Source: Paenibacillus pasadenensis DSM 19293
GTDB taxonomy: Bacteria > Bacillota > Bacilli > Paenibacillales > Paenibacillaceae
Direction: 5' to 3'
Assembly: GCF_000422485.1 (NCBI RefSeq)
Contig: NZ_KE383848.1
Coordinates: 158,118-222,117 of the forward strand
DNA length: 64,000 bases
Every line of letters begins with the position of its first letter. The first letter of the stretch is position 1. Below, one piece after another: positions 1 to 8,546 of the stretch. The notes under the pieces are model-generated. The model did not search any database and was not told the origin of the DNA. It was given only the letters and a program-made list of their open reading frames with translations. The translations under genes were made by a program, and so were the position numbers.

Positions 1-20
1 CGCAGGACAGCCGCCATGGG

Positions 21-77
21 AGCCCTGCCGTGCGGCGCAGCCAGCTCGCCATGCTGAAGAAGCCCTGCCGTGCGGCG
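21..77. repeat. 17-bp direct repeat downstream of the dehydrogenase gene
   Basis: AGCCCTGCCGTGCGGCG occurs at 21-37 and again at 61-77, 40 bp apart, just past the stop of the minus-strand dehydrogenase gene. No coding role is apparent. The arms are direct, so this is not a terminator; it may be a small local duplication. Confidence 0.5.
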
Positions 78-103
78 TGGCCGGCCCGCCTGTGCCGCAC
101 TCC

Positions 104-1063
104 TTACAGCGCCGGCAGCCTCGCCATCGTCTGGCGCACGATCGCGCAGGAGCGCTCGAACAGCTGCCGCTCCGCCTCGTTCAGCCGCAGCTCCAGCACC
201 TCCTGGATGCCGCCGCGCGAAAGGATGGCCGGCACGCCGATGCCGATGTCCCGCTGCCCGTACTCCCCGTCGAGAATGGCCGACACGGCCATGATCCGAT
301 GGTCGTTGTTCAGGATCGAGCGGGCGATCGCGGTCAGCGCGGCGGCGATGCCGTAGTGGGTGGAGCCTTTGCCGAGCAGGATCTCCCAGCCCGCATTGCG
401 CGTGCGCAGCGCGATCTCGTCGAGGCTCAAGTCCCGGAACCGCTCGGGGTGCTGGGCCAGGATGTCCGCGAGCGGCTTGCCGCCGACCGTCACATGCGAC
501 CAGACGGGGAACTGGGACTCCCCGTGCTCGCCCATGACGTAGCCGTGCACGCTGCGCGGATCGACCGGCAGATGCTCGGACAGCAGCGTCTTCAGCCGGG
601 CGGTGTCGATCGAGGTGCCGCTGCCGACGACGCGCTCGCGCGGCAGGCCCGACAGCTTCCAGACGACGTAGGTGACGATGTCGACCGGATTGGCCGCCAC
701 GAGGAAGATGCCGTCGAAGCCGGTTCCCATGATGCGCTCGATCATGCCCTGATACAGCCCGTAGGAGGAGTCGAGCAGATCGAGCCGCGTGCGGCCGTCG
801 CCCGGATTCTCTCCCGCGCAGAGGAGGATGAGGTCCATGTCGCCGCATTCGTCCAGCGATCCGGCCCGCACCTTCGTGCGCGAGTGGCTGAAGTCCACGC
901 AGTGGGAAAGGTCCAGCGCCTGGGCTTGCGTCCGCTGCTCGCTCCGGCCGACGAGCAGGATCTCGTCGCATACCGACTGGTTGAGCATCGCGTAGGCGCA
1001 GCTCGCCCCGACCTGACCGGCTCCGATGATGGCGGCCTTGCGCAGTTTTCCCGTCATGTCCAT
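104..1063 (-). CDS. ldh: L-lactate dehydrogenase family NAD-dependent 2-hydroxyacid dehydrogenase
   Basis: Member of the lactate/malate dehydrogenase family, which interconverts a 2-keto acid (normally pyruvate) and its L-2-hydroxy acid with NADH in the cytoplasm. The 319-residue length is usual. Visible are the Rossmann motif GAGQVGAS (14-21) and the catalytic set D153, R156 and H180 (in GEHGE), with the same 3- and 24-residue spacings as D168/R171/H195 of classical LDH, plus R93 in the mobile loop. Oddity: the specificity loop reads ENPGDGRTR where most LDHs have ANQKPGETR, so the substrate-defining Gln102 position is Pro87. The fold and chemistry are secure; pyruvate as substrate is less so. 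The gene stands alone, and the terminator at 1278-1321 separates it from murG. Confidence 0.85.
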   Translation of the reverse strand: MDMTGKLRKAAIIGAGQVGASCAYAMLNQSVCDEILLVGRSEQRTQAQALDLSHCVDFSHSRTKVRAGSLDECGDMDLILLCAGENPGDGRTRLDLLDSSYGLYQGMIERIMGTGFDGIFLVAANPVDIVTYVVWKLSGLPRERVVGSGTSIDTARLKTLLSEHLPVDPRSVHGYVMGEHGESQFPVWSHVTVGGKPLADILAQHPERFRDLSLDEIALRTRNAGWEILLGKGSTHYGIAAALTAIARSILNNDHRIMAVSAILDGEYGQRDIGIGVPAILSRGGIQEVLELRLNEAERQLFERSCAIVRQTMARLPAL

Positions 1064-1277
1064 CCGCTCCTTCGCTCGGCTTCGGAGCCTCGCCCCGATT
1101 CGCCGGTATGGAACAAAATATGCCCGATCGCCCGTCCAGTGTCAAATAAATGTTAGCATAGATCACATAATCATCGAAAGGCCCGTACATAGCCGCGCCC
1201 GTGCGGCCGACCGGCCGCCGTCATCCAGCGAGGCGCCGCGCGCTGGGAGCTGCGCGAGGCGGATACGAGCCGGAGTC

Positions 1278-1321
1278 AAAAAGGCATCCTCCGCGTCCAG
1301 TCACGCAGAAGATGCCTTTTT
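1278..1321 (-). terminator. Intrinsic terminator after the murG-like gene
   Basis: An 11-bp inverted repeat, AAAAAGGCATC (1278-1288) and GATGCCTTTTT (1311-1321). The A and T runs on either side make it usable in both directions, but only the minus-strand rpiA-murG unit ends towards it. The rest of 1064-1428 is AT-richer leader DNA of the dehydrogenase gene (about 1140-1180) and featureless GC-rich sequence. Confidence 0.8.
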
Positions 1322-1428
1322 TGGAACGGACTCGTGCCTCGCGCGCAAGCAGCCGCGCCTCTCGCAACGACTCTCGGATCCAGCCGCGGCCCGCGGAGCC
1401 GCGCCTCCGGCTCGCATCGGCCCTCCGC

Positions 1429-2850
1429 TTACCCCCGGCGCTCCGCCGCGTCGCGGATGAGCCGGTGCAGCAGCGGCAGCGGATCGGCCGGAGCGGCCGC
1501 CGCCATGCGGGCGTCCAGCTCCGGGCCGCTGTCCGCAAGAGCGCGCAGCTCCTGCATCAGCGTGACGGTGGACAGCTTCTCCTCCGGCAGCACCCGAGCC
1601 AGACCGGCCGCCTCGAACGAGGCGGCGTTGCGGATCTGGTCGCCGCGGCTCTGCGCCAGCGTCAGCGGCACGAGCAGCATCGGCTTGCGCAGCGCGAGCA
1701 GCTCGAAGATCGCGTTGGCTCCGGCCCGCGAGAGCACGGCGTCCGCCAGCGCCAGCACGTCGGGCAGCTCCTCGGACAGGTACTCGAACGAACGGTAGCC
1801 GTCCGTGGCCTCCATCAGCTCGGAGCCGCCGCCGTCCGCTTCCTCGGAGCCGCCCGTCCCGGCCGGCCTCGATGCCTCTGCGCCTGTCGCGGAGCGTCCG
1901 TCCGCCGGAGCCGCCGGCCCCAAATCTCCGCCTGCGGCGGGGGCGATCGGCGCGCCGCCGATGCGGACGATCGGCCCGCTCGGCTGGAGGGCCGGATCCC
2001 GCGGAGCGGCTCCCGCCGCCGCTTGAGCCGGCGCCTGCCCTTTGCCGCGCAGATGCACGACCTGCCAGCGCGGCAGCAGCTCCGGGAGCGCCTCGTAGAT
2101 CGCCTCGTTGAGGCGGCGCGAGCCGAGGCTGCCGCCCATGACGAGCAGCACGGGGCGGCTGCGGTCGAAGCCGCACAGCCGCCGGCCGCGCTCGGCGTCG
2201 CCGCTGTACAGCTCCGGACGCACGAGCGGGCCGGCCTGCACGACCTTGGCGCTTTTGATGTAGGCGGCCGTTTCCGGGAATGTCGTGCAGACGGCCGTCG
2301 CGCACGGAATCGCGATCCGGTTGGCGAGGCCCGGCGTCACGTCGGACTCGTGGATGATCGCCGGCACGCGGTTCAGCTTGGCGGCCAGCACGACCGGCAC
2401 GCTGACGAAGCCGCCCTTGGAAAAGACGACATCCGGCTTCAGCTTCCGGATAAGCGAGGCCGCCTGCACCAGCCCCTTGCCGACGCGCAGCGCGTCGGTG
2501 ACGTTTTTGCGGTCCCAGTAGCGCCGCAGCTTGCCGGTCGAGACGGAGTGGTACGTCACGCCGTCGATCGGCTCGATCAGGGAGCGCTCGATGCCGTCCC
2601 GCGAGCCGATGTAGTGCACGCTCCAGCCGTCCGCGAGGAGGCCGGGGATGAGCGCCAGATTGACGCTCACATGGCCCGTCGTGCCGCCGCCGGTGAGCAC
2701 GATGCGCTTGCGCTTGCCGCGGCTCGGCAGCGCCGTTCCGCCCCGATGGCCGGCTTCATCGCGCTCGGCATCCGCGCCCCGGAGCTCCATGTCGGCGCGC
2801 TCCGCCTCCGCGACTGGCGCGCCCGCCGCTTCCTTTCGGTTGTGCTCCAT
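1429..2850 (-). CDS. MurG-like UDP-N-acetylglucosamine glycosyltransferase with a low-complexity insertion
   Basis: GT28 protein of the MurG family, which adds GlcNAc from UDP-GlcNAc to undecaprenyl-diphospho-muramoyl-pentapeptide (lipid I to lipid II) at the inner membrane face. Family features are the N-terminal loop TGGGTTGHVSVNLAL (about 54-68), FSKGGFVSVPVV, HESDVTPGLANR, the C-domain start LLVMGGSLGSRRLNE, and FEYLSEELPDVLALADAVLSRAGAN cited here only as its key residues E, D and SRAG. At 473 residues it is about 110 longer than typical MurG: an acidic 50-residue N-terminus and a Gly/Ala/Pro-rich insertion at about 277-345, in the C-terminal domain. A second start at 2790, with GGAG nine bases upstream, would remove 20 residues. 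It follows rpiA by 3 bases and lacks dcw-cluster neighbours, so it is probably a second MurG paralogue. Confidence 0.82.
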   Translation of the reverse strand: MEHNRKEAAGAPVAEAERADMELRGADAERDEAGHRGGTALPSRGKRKRIVLTGGGTTGHVSVNLALIPGLLADGWSVHYIGSRDGIERSLIEPIDGVTYHSVSTGKLRRYWDRKNVTDALRVGKGLVQAASLIRKLKPDVVFSKGGFVSVPVVLAAKLNRVPAIIHESDVTPGLANRIAIPCATAVCTTFPETAAYIKSAKVVQAGPLVRPELYSGDAERGRRLCGFDRSRPVLLVMGGSLGSRRLNEAIYEALPELLPRWQVVHLRGKGQAPAQAAAGAAPRDPALQPSGPIVRIGGAPIAPAAGGDLGPAAPADGRSATGAEASRPAGTGGSEEADGGGSELMEATDGYRSFEYLSEELPDVLALADAVLSRAGANAIFELLALRKPMLLVPLTLAQSRGDQIRNAASFEAAGLARVLPEEKLSTVTLMQELRALADSGPELDARMAAAAPADPLPLLHRLIRDAAERRG

Positions 2851-2853
2851 GCG

Positions 2854-3540
2854 CTAGCCCCGTTCCCAGGCTTCGCGCCGCAGGACGCGCACGCCCTCCG
2901 GTCCGGCGATGTAGGCGGCATCGGCCATGCCGACGAACAAGCCGGTCTCCAGCACGCCGAGCAGCCCCTTGAGCTCGCGGTCGAGCGCGCCGGGATCCTC
3001 GATCAGGCCGAAGTCGCAGTCGAGCACGTAGTTGCCGTTGTCGGTGACGACCGGCTGGCCGTCCCGCTCGCGGCGCACGGCGCGGCAGCCGGCGGCCTCG
3101 ACGCGGCGCGCGGTCGAGCGCCAGCCGTACGCGGCGATCTCGACCGGCACGGTGAACGCGCCGAGCTTGCCGACCGCCTTGGACTCATCGGCGACGATGA
3201 CGAGCCGCTTGGACACGGCCGCCACCATCTTCTCGCGGAAATGCGCCGCGCCGCCGCCCTTGATGAGCGCCAGCTCCGGCGTCACCTCGTCCGCGCCGTC
3301 GATCGTGACGTCGAGCGGCTCGAGCTCCGACAGCTCCGCAAGCGGAATGCCGAGCTCGAGCGCCAGCTTCTCGGTCGCGTCCGAGGTCGGCACGCCCGTG
3401 AAGCGCAAGCCTTCCTCCTTCATGCGCCGTCCCAGCTCCAGAATCGTATAGTAGACGGTCGATCCCGTTCCGAGTCCGACCTTCATGCCGCTCGCGACCG
3501 CTTCGGCCGCCTGGATGCCCGCCGCCTGCTTGAAATTCAT
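2854..3540 (-). CDS. rpiA: Ribose-5-phosphate isomerase A
   Basis: Interconverts ribose 5-phosphate and ribulose 5-phosphate in the non-oxidative pentose phosphate pathway. RpiA motifs seen are GLGTGSTVYY near the N-terminus, the active-site segment TIDGADEVTPELALIKGGG with its catalytic Asp and Glu, and FREKMV, then the later lysine-containing ADESKAVGKLG. About 228 residues, the normal size. The start at 3540 is chosen because GGGAGG lies eight to nine bases upstream; a longer upstream reading to 3642 would run over the promoter. First gene of a two-gene minus-strand unit with the MurG paralogue, 3 bases apart. Confidence 0.95.
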   Translation of the reverse strand: MNFKQAAGIQAAEAVASGMKVGLGTGSTVYYTILELGRRMKEEGLRFTGVPTSDATEKLALELGIPLAELSELEPLDVTIDGADEVTPELALIKGGGAAHFREKMVAAVSKRLVIVADESKAVGKLGAFTVPVEIAAYGWRSTARRVEAAGCRAVRRERDGQPVVTDNGNYVLDCDFGLIEDPGALDRELKGLLGVLETGLFVGMADAAYIAGPEGVRVLRREAWERG

Positions 3541-3613
3541 CGTTTCGTTTCCTCCCGATTCGTTGGTCTGTCCGCACGGGTCAAGCTCTTCGCGCGTCAC
3601 CTGTCTCTTTCGC

Positions 3614-3642
3614 ACATTAGACGGTTCCGAAAGCCTTGTCAA
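3614..3642 (-). promoter_or_regulatory. Sigma-A promoter of rpiA
   Basis: On the minus strand, TTGACA (3637-3642), a 17-base spacer, then TAATGT (3614-3619), about 70 bases before the rpiA start. A consensus -35, optimal spacing and a 4/6 -10 make this a convincing housekeeping promoter. Confidence 0.8.
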
Positions 3643-3728
3643 ATGCGAACAAGCCCTTTTGCCGCCGCCCGCGCGAACTTTTTCTGCGGCGGCCGGCCCG
3701 CGGCCCCTGCTATCCGGCCGGCCAAGTC

Positions 3729-3737
3729 TGGTATACT
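3729..3737 (+). promoter_or_regulatory. Extended -10 promoter of cardiolipin synthase
   Basis: TGGTATACT fits the extended -10 form TGnTATAAT with one mismatch, about 75 bases before the TTG start. No recognisable -35 lies 17 bases upstream, as is common with extended -10 promoters. Confidence 0.5.
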
Positions 3738-3812
3738 GGAAGATGCCGGCTTCTCCCGCCTTCCGCGGGCTGCGGAGCCGCCACTTGAATCTCCAGACAG
3801 GCGGGTGCCGAG

Positions 3813-5258
3813 TTGATCTACTTCCAGCAGGCCTATTCCCTTTTTTATGTGCTCAATATCGTTCTGGCCATCGCGGTCATCTTCCTCGAGAGGCGCAACA
3901 TCGCCTCGACCTGGGCATGGCTGATGGTCCTTTATTTCCTGCCCGGCATCGGCTTCGTGCTCTATCTGCTGCTCGGGCAAAACCTCAGCCGCCGCAAGAT
4001 CTACAAGTTCAAGCTGAGCCAGCTCAAAAATGCCCGCCAGCGGCTGAAGACGCAGCAGCGCATCGTCGAGAAAGGATTGTATTCCTTCAACGACCCGCTC
4101 ATGACCTATTACCAGGATATGGTCTACATGAACCTGGTATCGAGCGACGCGCTGTTCACGCAGGACAACGAGGTCGAGGTGTTCACCGACGGCGAGCGCA
4201 AGTTCGACTCTCTGCTGCGCGACATCGAGGAAGCGACGCATCATATCCATCTGATGTATTACATCATCCGGGCGGACAAGCTCGGCAAGCGCGTGCTGCA
4301 CACGCTTTGCCGCAAGGCGGAGGAGGGCGTCGAGGTGAGGCTCATCTACGACGACATCGGCAGCATCCGGCTGAATAAGAAATACTTGCGCATGCTGCTC
4401 CGGGCCGGCGGCCAGGTAGGCGCCTTCTTCCCGTCGAAGATCTTCTTCATCAATCCCCGGCTCAACTACCGCAACCATCGCAAGATCGTCGTCATCGACG
4501 GCAAGATCGGCTATGTGGGCGGATTCAACATCGGCGACGAGTACGTCGGCAAGGTGAAGCGCTTCGGCTTCTGGCGCGATACGCATCTGCGCATCCAGGG
4601 CGGGGCGGTGGCGCAGCTGCAGGGCCGGTTCCTGCTCGACTGGAGCCTCGCCTCGACGCAGCCCTTCCTGACCGACAGCCGCTACTATCCGGCGCCGGAG
4701 GCGGGCGGCAGCGTCGGCATGCAGATCATCTCCAGCGGCCCGGACTCCGAGTGGCAGCATATCAAGAACGGCTACATCAAGATGATCAACTCGGCCAAGA
4801 TGTCGGTGATGCTGCAGACGCCGTACTTCGTGCCGGACGACAGCCTGCTCAGCGCGCTCAAGATGGCCGCTCTGTCCGGCGTCGACGTCAAGGTGATGCT
4901 GCCGAGCAAGCCCGACCATTTCTTCGTCTACTGGGCGTCGCACTCGTACTTCGGCGAGCTGCTCTCGGCGGGCGTGAAGTGCTATCTGTACGAAAACGGC
5001 TTCCTGCACGCCAAGACGCTCGTCGTGGACGGCAACATCGCCTCCGTCGGCACGGCGAACATCGACATCCGCAGCTTCAAGCTGAACTTCGAGGTCAACG
5101 CGTTCATCTACGACTCCGCGACGGCCATGCGGCTGCAGCGGATTTTCCAGGACGACCTGCTCCATTGCCGGGAGCTGTCGCTGGAGGATTACGATTCCCG
5201 CTCGCTCTGGAACAAGTTCAAGGAATCGGTCAGCCGGCTGCTGTCGCCGATCCTCTGA
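3813..5258 (+). CDS. cls: Cardiolipin synthase, phospholipase D superfamily
   Basis: Condenses two phosphatidylglycerols into cardiolipin and glycerol at the membrane. Two N-terminal membrane segments (about 8-24 and 33-54) are followed by two PLD domains with full HKD motifs: H222-x-K224-x4-D229 and H399-x-K401-x4-D406. The length of 481 residues is typical of bacterial ClsA-type enzymes. The start is a TTG at 3813 with a weak GGCGGG upstream; the hydrophobic segment begins right after it, supporting that choice. The next gene has its own promoter 10 bases after the stop. Confidence 0.94.
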   Translation: MIYFQQAYSLFYVLNIVLAIAVIFLERRNIASTWAWLMVLYFLPGIGFVLYLLLGQNLSRRKIYKFKLSQLKNARQRLKTQQRIVEKGLYSFNDPLMTYYQDMVYMNLVSSDALFTQDNEVEVFTDGERKFDSLLRDIEEATHHIHLMYYIIRADKLGKRVLHTLCRKAEEGVEVRLIYDDIGSIRLNKKYLRMLLRAGGQVGAFFPSKIFFINPRLNYRNHRKIVVIDGKIGYVGGFNIGDEYVGKVKRFGFWRDTHLRIQGGAVAQLQGRFLLDWSLASTQPFLTDSRYYPAPEAGGSVGMQIISSGPDSEWQHIKNGYIKMINSAKMSVMLQTPYFVPDDSLLSALKMAALSGVDVKVMLPSKPDHFFVYWASHSYFGELLSAGVKCYLYENGFLHAKTLVVDGNIASVGTANIDIRSFKLNFEVNAFIYDSATAMRLQRIFQDDLLHCRELSLEDYDSRSLWNKFKESVSRLLSPIL

Positions 5259-5267
5259 CGCGAGGTA

Positions 5268-5276
5268 TGGTATAAT
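5268..5276 (+). promoter_or_regulatory. Extended -10 promoter of the B12-sensor operon
   Basis: TGGTATAAT (TGn plus a perfect TATAAT at 5271-5276) directly after the cls stop and 31 bases before the chosen start. No good -35. It implies independent transcription of the B12-binding protein and kinase genes. Confidence 0.7.
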
Positions 5277-5306
5277 AGAGTCTTATCCACAGAAAGGATG
5301 GTTCCC

Positions 5307-6392
5307 ATGTCCCTGGACGTTACCGCCGTCGGCAAGGCCATCCTGGATCAAGAAGACCGCCTTGCCGAGCGGATCACCCGCCTGCAATACGAGCGTCAGC
5401 CCGAGCTGCAGCAGAAATTCGGCGAGATCGGCTGGATCAAGACGAAGCAGGATACATCCTATACGCTCAAGTACCTCGCCGAGAGCATCCACCTCGAAAG
5501 CCCGCTGCTGTTCTCCAGCTACATGACCTGGCTGAGGGTGCTGCTGCAGCAGTACCAGGTCTGCACCGAGGACCTGTACGTCAACATCCTCTGCTTCCAG
5601 GAAGTGCTGCGGCAGGAGCTGGACGAGGAGACGTACCGCTATGCCACCCCTCATCTCGAGGCGGCGCTGCGCCAGCTCGGCTCGGATGCCGAGCAGCAAG
5701 GCTCCTATCTTGAGGAGAGCGGCATGGCCGCGGAAGCGACCGCCTATACCGAGCTGCTGCTGGAAGGCCGCCGGGCCGAAGCGAGCCGGCTCGTCATGGA
5801 TCTCGTCGATGGCGGCGTGCCGCTGCAGACGATCTATCTGGACATTTTCCAGCAATCGCAGTACGAGATCGGCCGGCTCTGGCAGACGGGCCGCATCACG
5901 GTCGCCCAGGAGCATTACTGCAGCGCGGCTACGCAGCTCGTCATGTCGCAGCTGTTTCCTTACCTGTTCAACCAATCCCGCAAGGGACTGAAGCTCGTCT
6001 CGGCCTGCGTCGGGGGCGAGCTGCATGAGATCGGCCTGCGCATGGTGACGGACATCTTCGAGCTGAACGGCTGGGATACGTACTATGTCGGGGCCAACGT
6101 GCCGGCGCGCTCGCTCATCGAGCTGCTCAAGGACTACAAGGCCGACGTGCTCGCGATCTCCTGCACGATGACCTATCACGTCAGCCTCGCCCGCGAGCTG
6201 ATCGCCGCCGTCCGGCAGGATCCGGACATCGGCGGCATCGTCGTCCTGGTCGGGGGCTATCCGTTCAATACCGACCGGGAGCTCTGGCGCGCGATCGGCG
6301 CGGACGGATATGGCCGCGACGCCGAGCAGTCCGTGCGTGTGGCGACGGAGCTGACCGGCCGAAAGGGGCGATCAGGCGCATGCCAGGCATGA
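5307..6392 (+). CDS. Cobalamin-binding sensor protein with a CarH-type W-x9-EH motif
   Basis: Numbering from the start at 5307 (second ATG; AAAGG nine bases upstream overlaps the first ATG at 5298). Residues 1-150 are helical and of unrecognised family. About 150-215 match the helical cobalamin cap domain and contain W192-x9-E202-H203, the signature of CarH/LitR-type adenosylcobalamin photoreceptors. About 228-350 are a Rossmann-like B12-binding domain with E238-x-H240-x-x-G (lower-ligand His), the S/T segment ISCTMTYH and VGGYPF. There is no MerR DNA-binding domain. The gene overlaps the hybrid kinase gene by 13 bases, so the two are translated as a pair. Inference: it senses light or B12 and passes the signal to that kinase. 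It could instead be a B12-level sensor without light response. Confidence 0.85.
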   Translation: MSLDVTAVGKAILDQEDRLAERITRLQYERQPELQQKFGEIGWIKTKQDTSYTLKYLAESIHLESPLLFSSYMTWLRVLLQQYQVCTEDLYVNILCFQEVLRQELDEETYRYATPHLEAALRQLGSDAEQQGSYLEESGMAAEATAYTELLLEGRRAEASRLVMDLVDGGVPLQTIYLDIFQQSQYEIGRLWQTGRITVAQEHYCSAATQLVMSQLFPYLFNQSRKGLKLVSACVGGELHEIGLRMVTDIFELNGWDTYYVGANVPARSLIELLKDYKADVLAISCTMTYHVSLARELIAAVRQDPDIGGIVVLVGGYPFNTDRELWRAIGADGYGRDAEQSVRVATELTGRKGRSGACQA

Positions 6393-8479
6393 ATGCGGCT
6401 CCGCCGCAAGACCATCGGGTTGTCTCCCTGCTGTGCAAGCGGACGGGAGAGATCGCGCAGATCATCCGGGACGATTTCGGGCTTGCCCCTCATCTGGACG
6501 GGGGAGGCAGCGTCTTTTCCTTGATGGACGAGCAGAACCGGCTCAAGTTCCAGGATTTCCTGCTCCGGCTGGAGCGGGACAAGGCCGTCTACAACTGGGA
6601 GCTCAACCTGACGCTCGGAGGGCGCACGGAGCTGTTCTACTTCAACGGCGGCGTCGTGGACGACCGGCTGCTCGTCGTCGGCGCGACCTATCATCCGGGC
6701 TACTCTTATTTCTACGACGAGCTGACCAAGATCAACAACCAGCAGATGGTGACGCTGCGCGAGACGATCAAGAAGCTCTCGGGCCAGGTCGTCGAAAAGA
6801 TGGAGCAGGAGCTGCGCGCCTTCGACGAGTTCTCGGCGCTCAACAACGAGCTCGTCTCGGTGCAGCGCCAGCTCGCCAAGACGAACATCGAGCTGAAGCT
6901 CGCCAAGGAAAGCGCCGAGCAGGCGAACCGCTCCAAAAGCGTGTTCCTCGCGACGATGAGCCACGAGATCCGTTCTCCGATGAACGGCATCATCGCGATG
7001 AGCGAGCTGCTGGCGCAGACCGAGCTGAGCGGACAGCAGCGGGAGTCGGTGTCGATCATCCTGGACTCCGGGCAGCTGCTGCTGACGATTCTGAACGACA
7101 TCCTCGACCTGTCCAAGATCGAGGCGGGCGAAATGAGGCTCGATCGCGCCGAGTTCGACCTGCGGGCGGCGGTCCAGCATACGCTGGGGCTGCTGCAGTC
7201 CCGGGCGAAGCTGCAGCGGACGGCGCTGCGGACCTACATCGATCCGCGCATCCATCCGGAGGTGCTCGGCGACGGGGGACGGTTCCGCCAGATCCTGCTC
7301 AACCTCGTCGGCAACGCGGTCAAGTTCACGCAGGACGGCGAGGTGGAGACGCGCCTGTTCCTGCTGTCGCGCAGCGGCGGCCGGCAGCGGCTGCGGCTCG
7401 AGGTGCGGGATACCGGCATCGGCATTTCCGAGGAGCATGCCGGCAAGCTGTTCACGCCTTTTTTCCAGGTCGACCATTCCCTCACCCAGCGCTTCAGCAG
7501 CACGGGCCTCGGGCTCTCGATCACCAAGCATCTCGTGGAGCTGATGGGCGGGCAGATCGCCGTGGAAAGCAAGCTCGGCGAAGGCTCGGTGTTCGGCATC
7601 GAGCTGGAGCTGGAGCAGGCCGCCTCCCCTGCGGAGCCGGCGAACGGAGGGCGCTCCGCGGCGCGCAGCCGGCTGAAGGCCAAGGACAGCCGCTCCGTCA
7701 TCCTGCTGGCCGAGGACAATCCGGTCAACCAGCATGTCGCTACGCTTCAGCTGCGCAACCTCGGCTTCGAGACCGTCGTCGTGGCGTCCAATGGCGAGGA
7801 GGCGATGGAGCTGTGGCGCCAGCATGAGCCGAGCCTCATCCTGATGGACAACCAGATGCCGCTCATGAGCGGCTTGGAGGCCGCGGCTGCCATCCGCGAG
7901 GAGGAGCGGCGCCAAGACATGCCGCGCGTGCCGATCGTCGCCTTGACGGCCGGCGCGCTTGCCTCCGAGCGCAGCAAGGCGTTCGAGGCCGGCATGGACG
8001 CCTTCCTGACGAAGCCGGTCACGCTCGACAAGCTGGCCGCCGCGCTGCTGGAATGGCTGCCCGATGCCCAAGGGCAGCAGGAGCTGCGGCAGCCGGGAGC
8101 GGACGAGGCCGAGGGGGCGGAAGCGGCGGAGCTGATCCACGTTGCGACGCTCGAGGACATCGCTCCGCGGCCCTGGAGCGCGGACGACCGCTCGATGCTG
8201 GAGCATCTGCTTGCGCTGTACGAGCAGGATACGCCGGCCAAGCTGCAGCAGCTTCGCGAGGCCGCCGCGCTGGACGAGCACGACCTCATGGAGCGGCTGG
8301 CGCACAACGTCAAGTCGGCCTCGCTCAGCATCGGTTTTGCCGGCGTGGCGAAGCTCGCCCTGGAGCTGGAGCAGAAGGCGAAGTATGGAGCCGGCGGCTA
8401 CGAGCCGGAGCTTGCGCTGCTGGAGCTGCGCTACGGCGAGTCTTGCGCGGCTTGCCGGGGGCTTTTGGAAGAAGCATAG
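6380..8479 (+). CDS. Cytoplasmic hybrid histidine kinase (PAS-like, HisKA, HATPase, REC, Hpt)
   Basis: A 699-residue soluble hybrid kinase. A PAS-like N-terminal region (about 15-110) leads into a coiled coil (about 115-185), then HisKA with phospho-acceptor H195 in [10 protein letters not shown], HATPase_c with N308/N312 ([11 protein letters not shown]), DTGIGIS and GLGLS, a receiver domain with D490 (LILMDNQMP) and K545, and a C-terminal Hpt domain with H642 ([14 protein letters not shown]). No transmembrane segment is present, so input must come from the PAS region or a partner; the overlapping B12-binding protein is the obvious candidate. The start at 6380 has AAAGGGG upstream; 6389 is an alternative. 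The phosphorelay's final response regulator is not in the window. Confidence 0.93.
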   Translation: MPGMNAAPPQDHRVVSLLCKRTGEIAQIIRDDFGLAPHLDGGGSVFSLMDEQNRLKFQDFLLRLERDKAVYNWELNLTLGGRTELFYFNGGVVDDRLLVVGATYHPGYSYFYDELTKINNQQMVTLRETIKKLSGQVVEKMEQELRAFDEFSALNNELVSVQRQLAKTNIELKLAKESAEQANRSKSVFLATMSHEIRSPMNGIIAMSELLAQTELSGQQRESVSIILDSGQLLLTILNDILDLSKIEAGEMRLDRAEFDLRAAVQHTLGLLQSRAKLQRTALRTYIDPRIHPEVLGDGGRFRQILLNLVGNAVKFTQDGEVETRLFLLSRSGGRQRLRLEVRDTGIGISEEHAGKLFTPFFQVDHSLTQRFSSTGLGLSITKHLVELMGGQIAVESKLGEGSVFGIELELEQAASPAEPANGGRSAARSRLKAKDSRSVILLAEDNPVNQHVATLQLRNLGFETVVVASNGEEAMELWRQHEPSLILMDNQMPLMSGLEAAAAIREEERRQDMPRVPIVALTAGALASERSKAFEAGMDAFLTKPVTLDKLAAALLEWLPDAQGQQELRQPGADEAEGAEAAELIHVATLEDIAPRPWSADDRSMLEHLLALYEQDTPAKLQQLREAAALDEHDLMERLAHNVKSASLSIGFAGVAKLALELEQKAKYGAGGYEPELALLELRYGESCAACRGLLEEA

Positions 8480-8510
8480 AAATGGATTGCGGCGCCTCCG
8501 ATCGGGGTAA

Positions 8511-8526
8511 GTCTCTACCAAGAGAC
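8511..8526 (+). other. Small hairpin in the leader of the stress-protein gene
   Basis: GTCTCT-acca-AGAGAC, a perfect 6-bp stem ending six bases before the AAGGAGG ribosome site (8532-8538) of the next gene. With no T-run it is not a standard terminator. A GGGGTAA (8504-8510) just upstream resembles a sigma-B -10, but no convincing -35 was found. Confidence 0.4.
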
Positions 8527-8546
8527 CCGACAAGGAGGCGTTTTTC

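Noticed and set aside
1140-1190. Possible Rex redox operator upstream of the LDH-family gene
   Set aside because: The AT-rich stretch does not contain the TTGTGA/TCACAA palindrome expected for Rex.
3539-3642. 34-codon N-terminal extension of rpiA
   Set aside because: It would start on the -35 element, and GGGAGG points to the ATG at 3540.
1201-3816. Very long open frame (871 codons) on the plus strand across murG and rpiA
   Set aside because: Arg/Ala/His-rich low-information product antisense to two recognised genes; long stop-free antisense frames are expected at this GC content. The same applies to 3639-5165, 6257-8920, 14488-16338, 36709-39312, 39018-41090, 46456-48543, 50533-52266 and 52220-54442.
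5298-5306. First ATG of the B12-sensor gene as start
   Set aside because: It overlaps the AAAGG ribosome site; the second ATG at 5307 has correct spacing.
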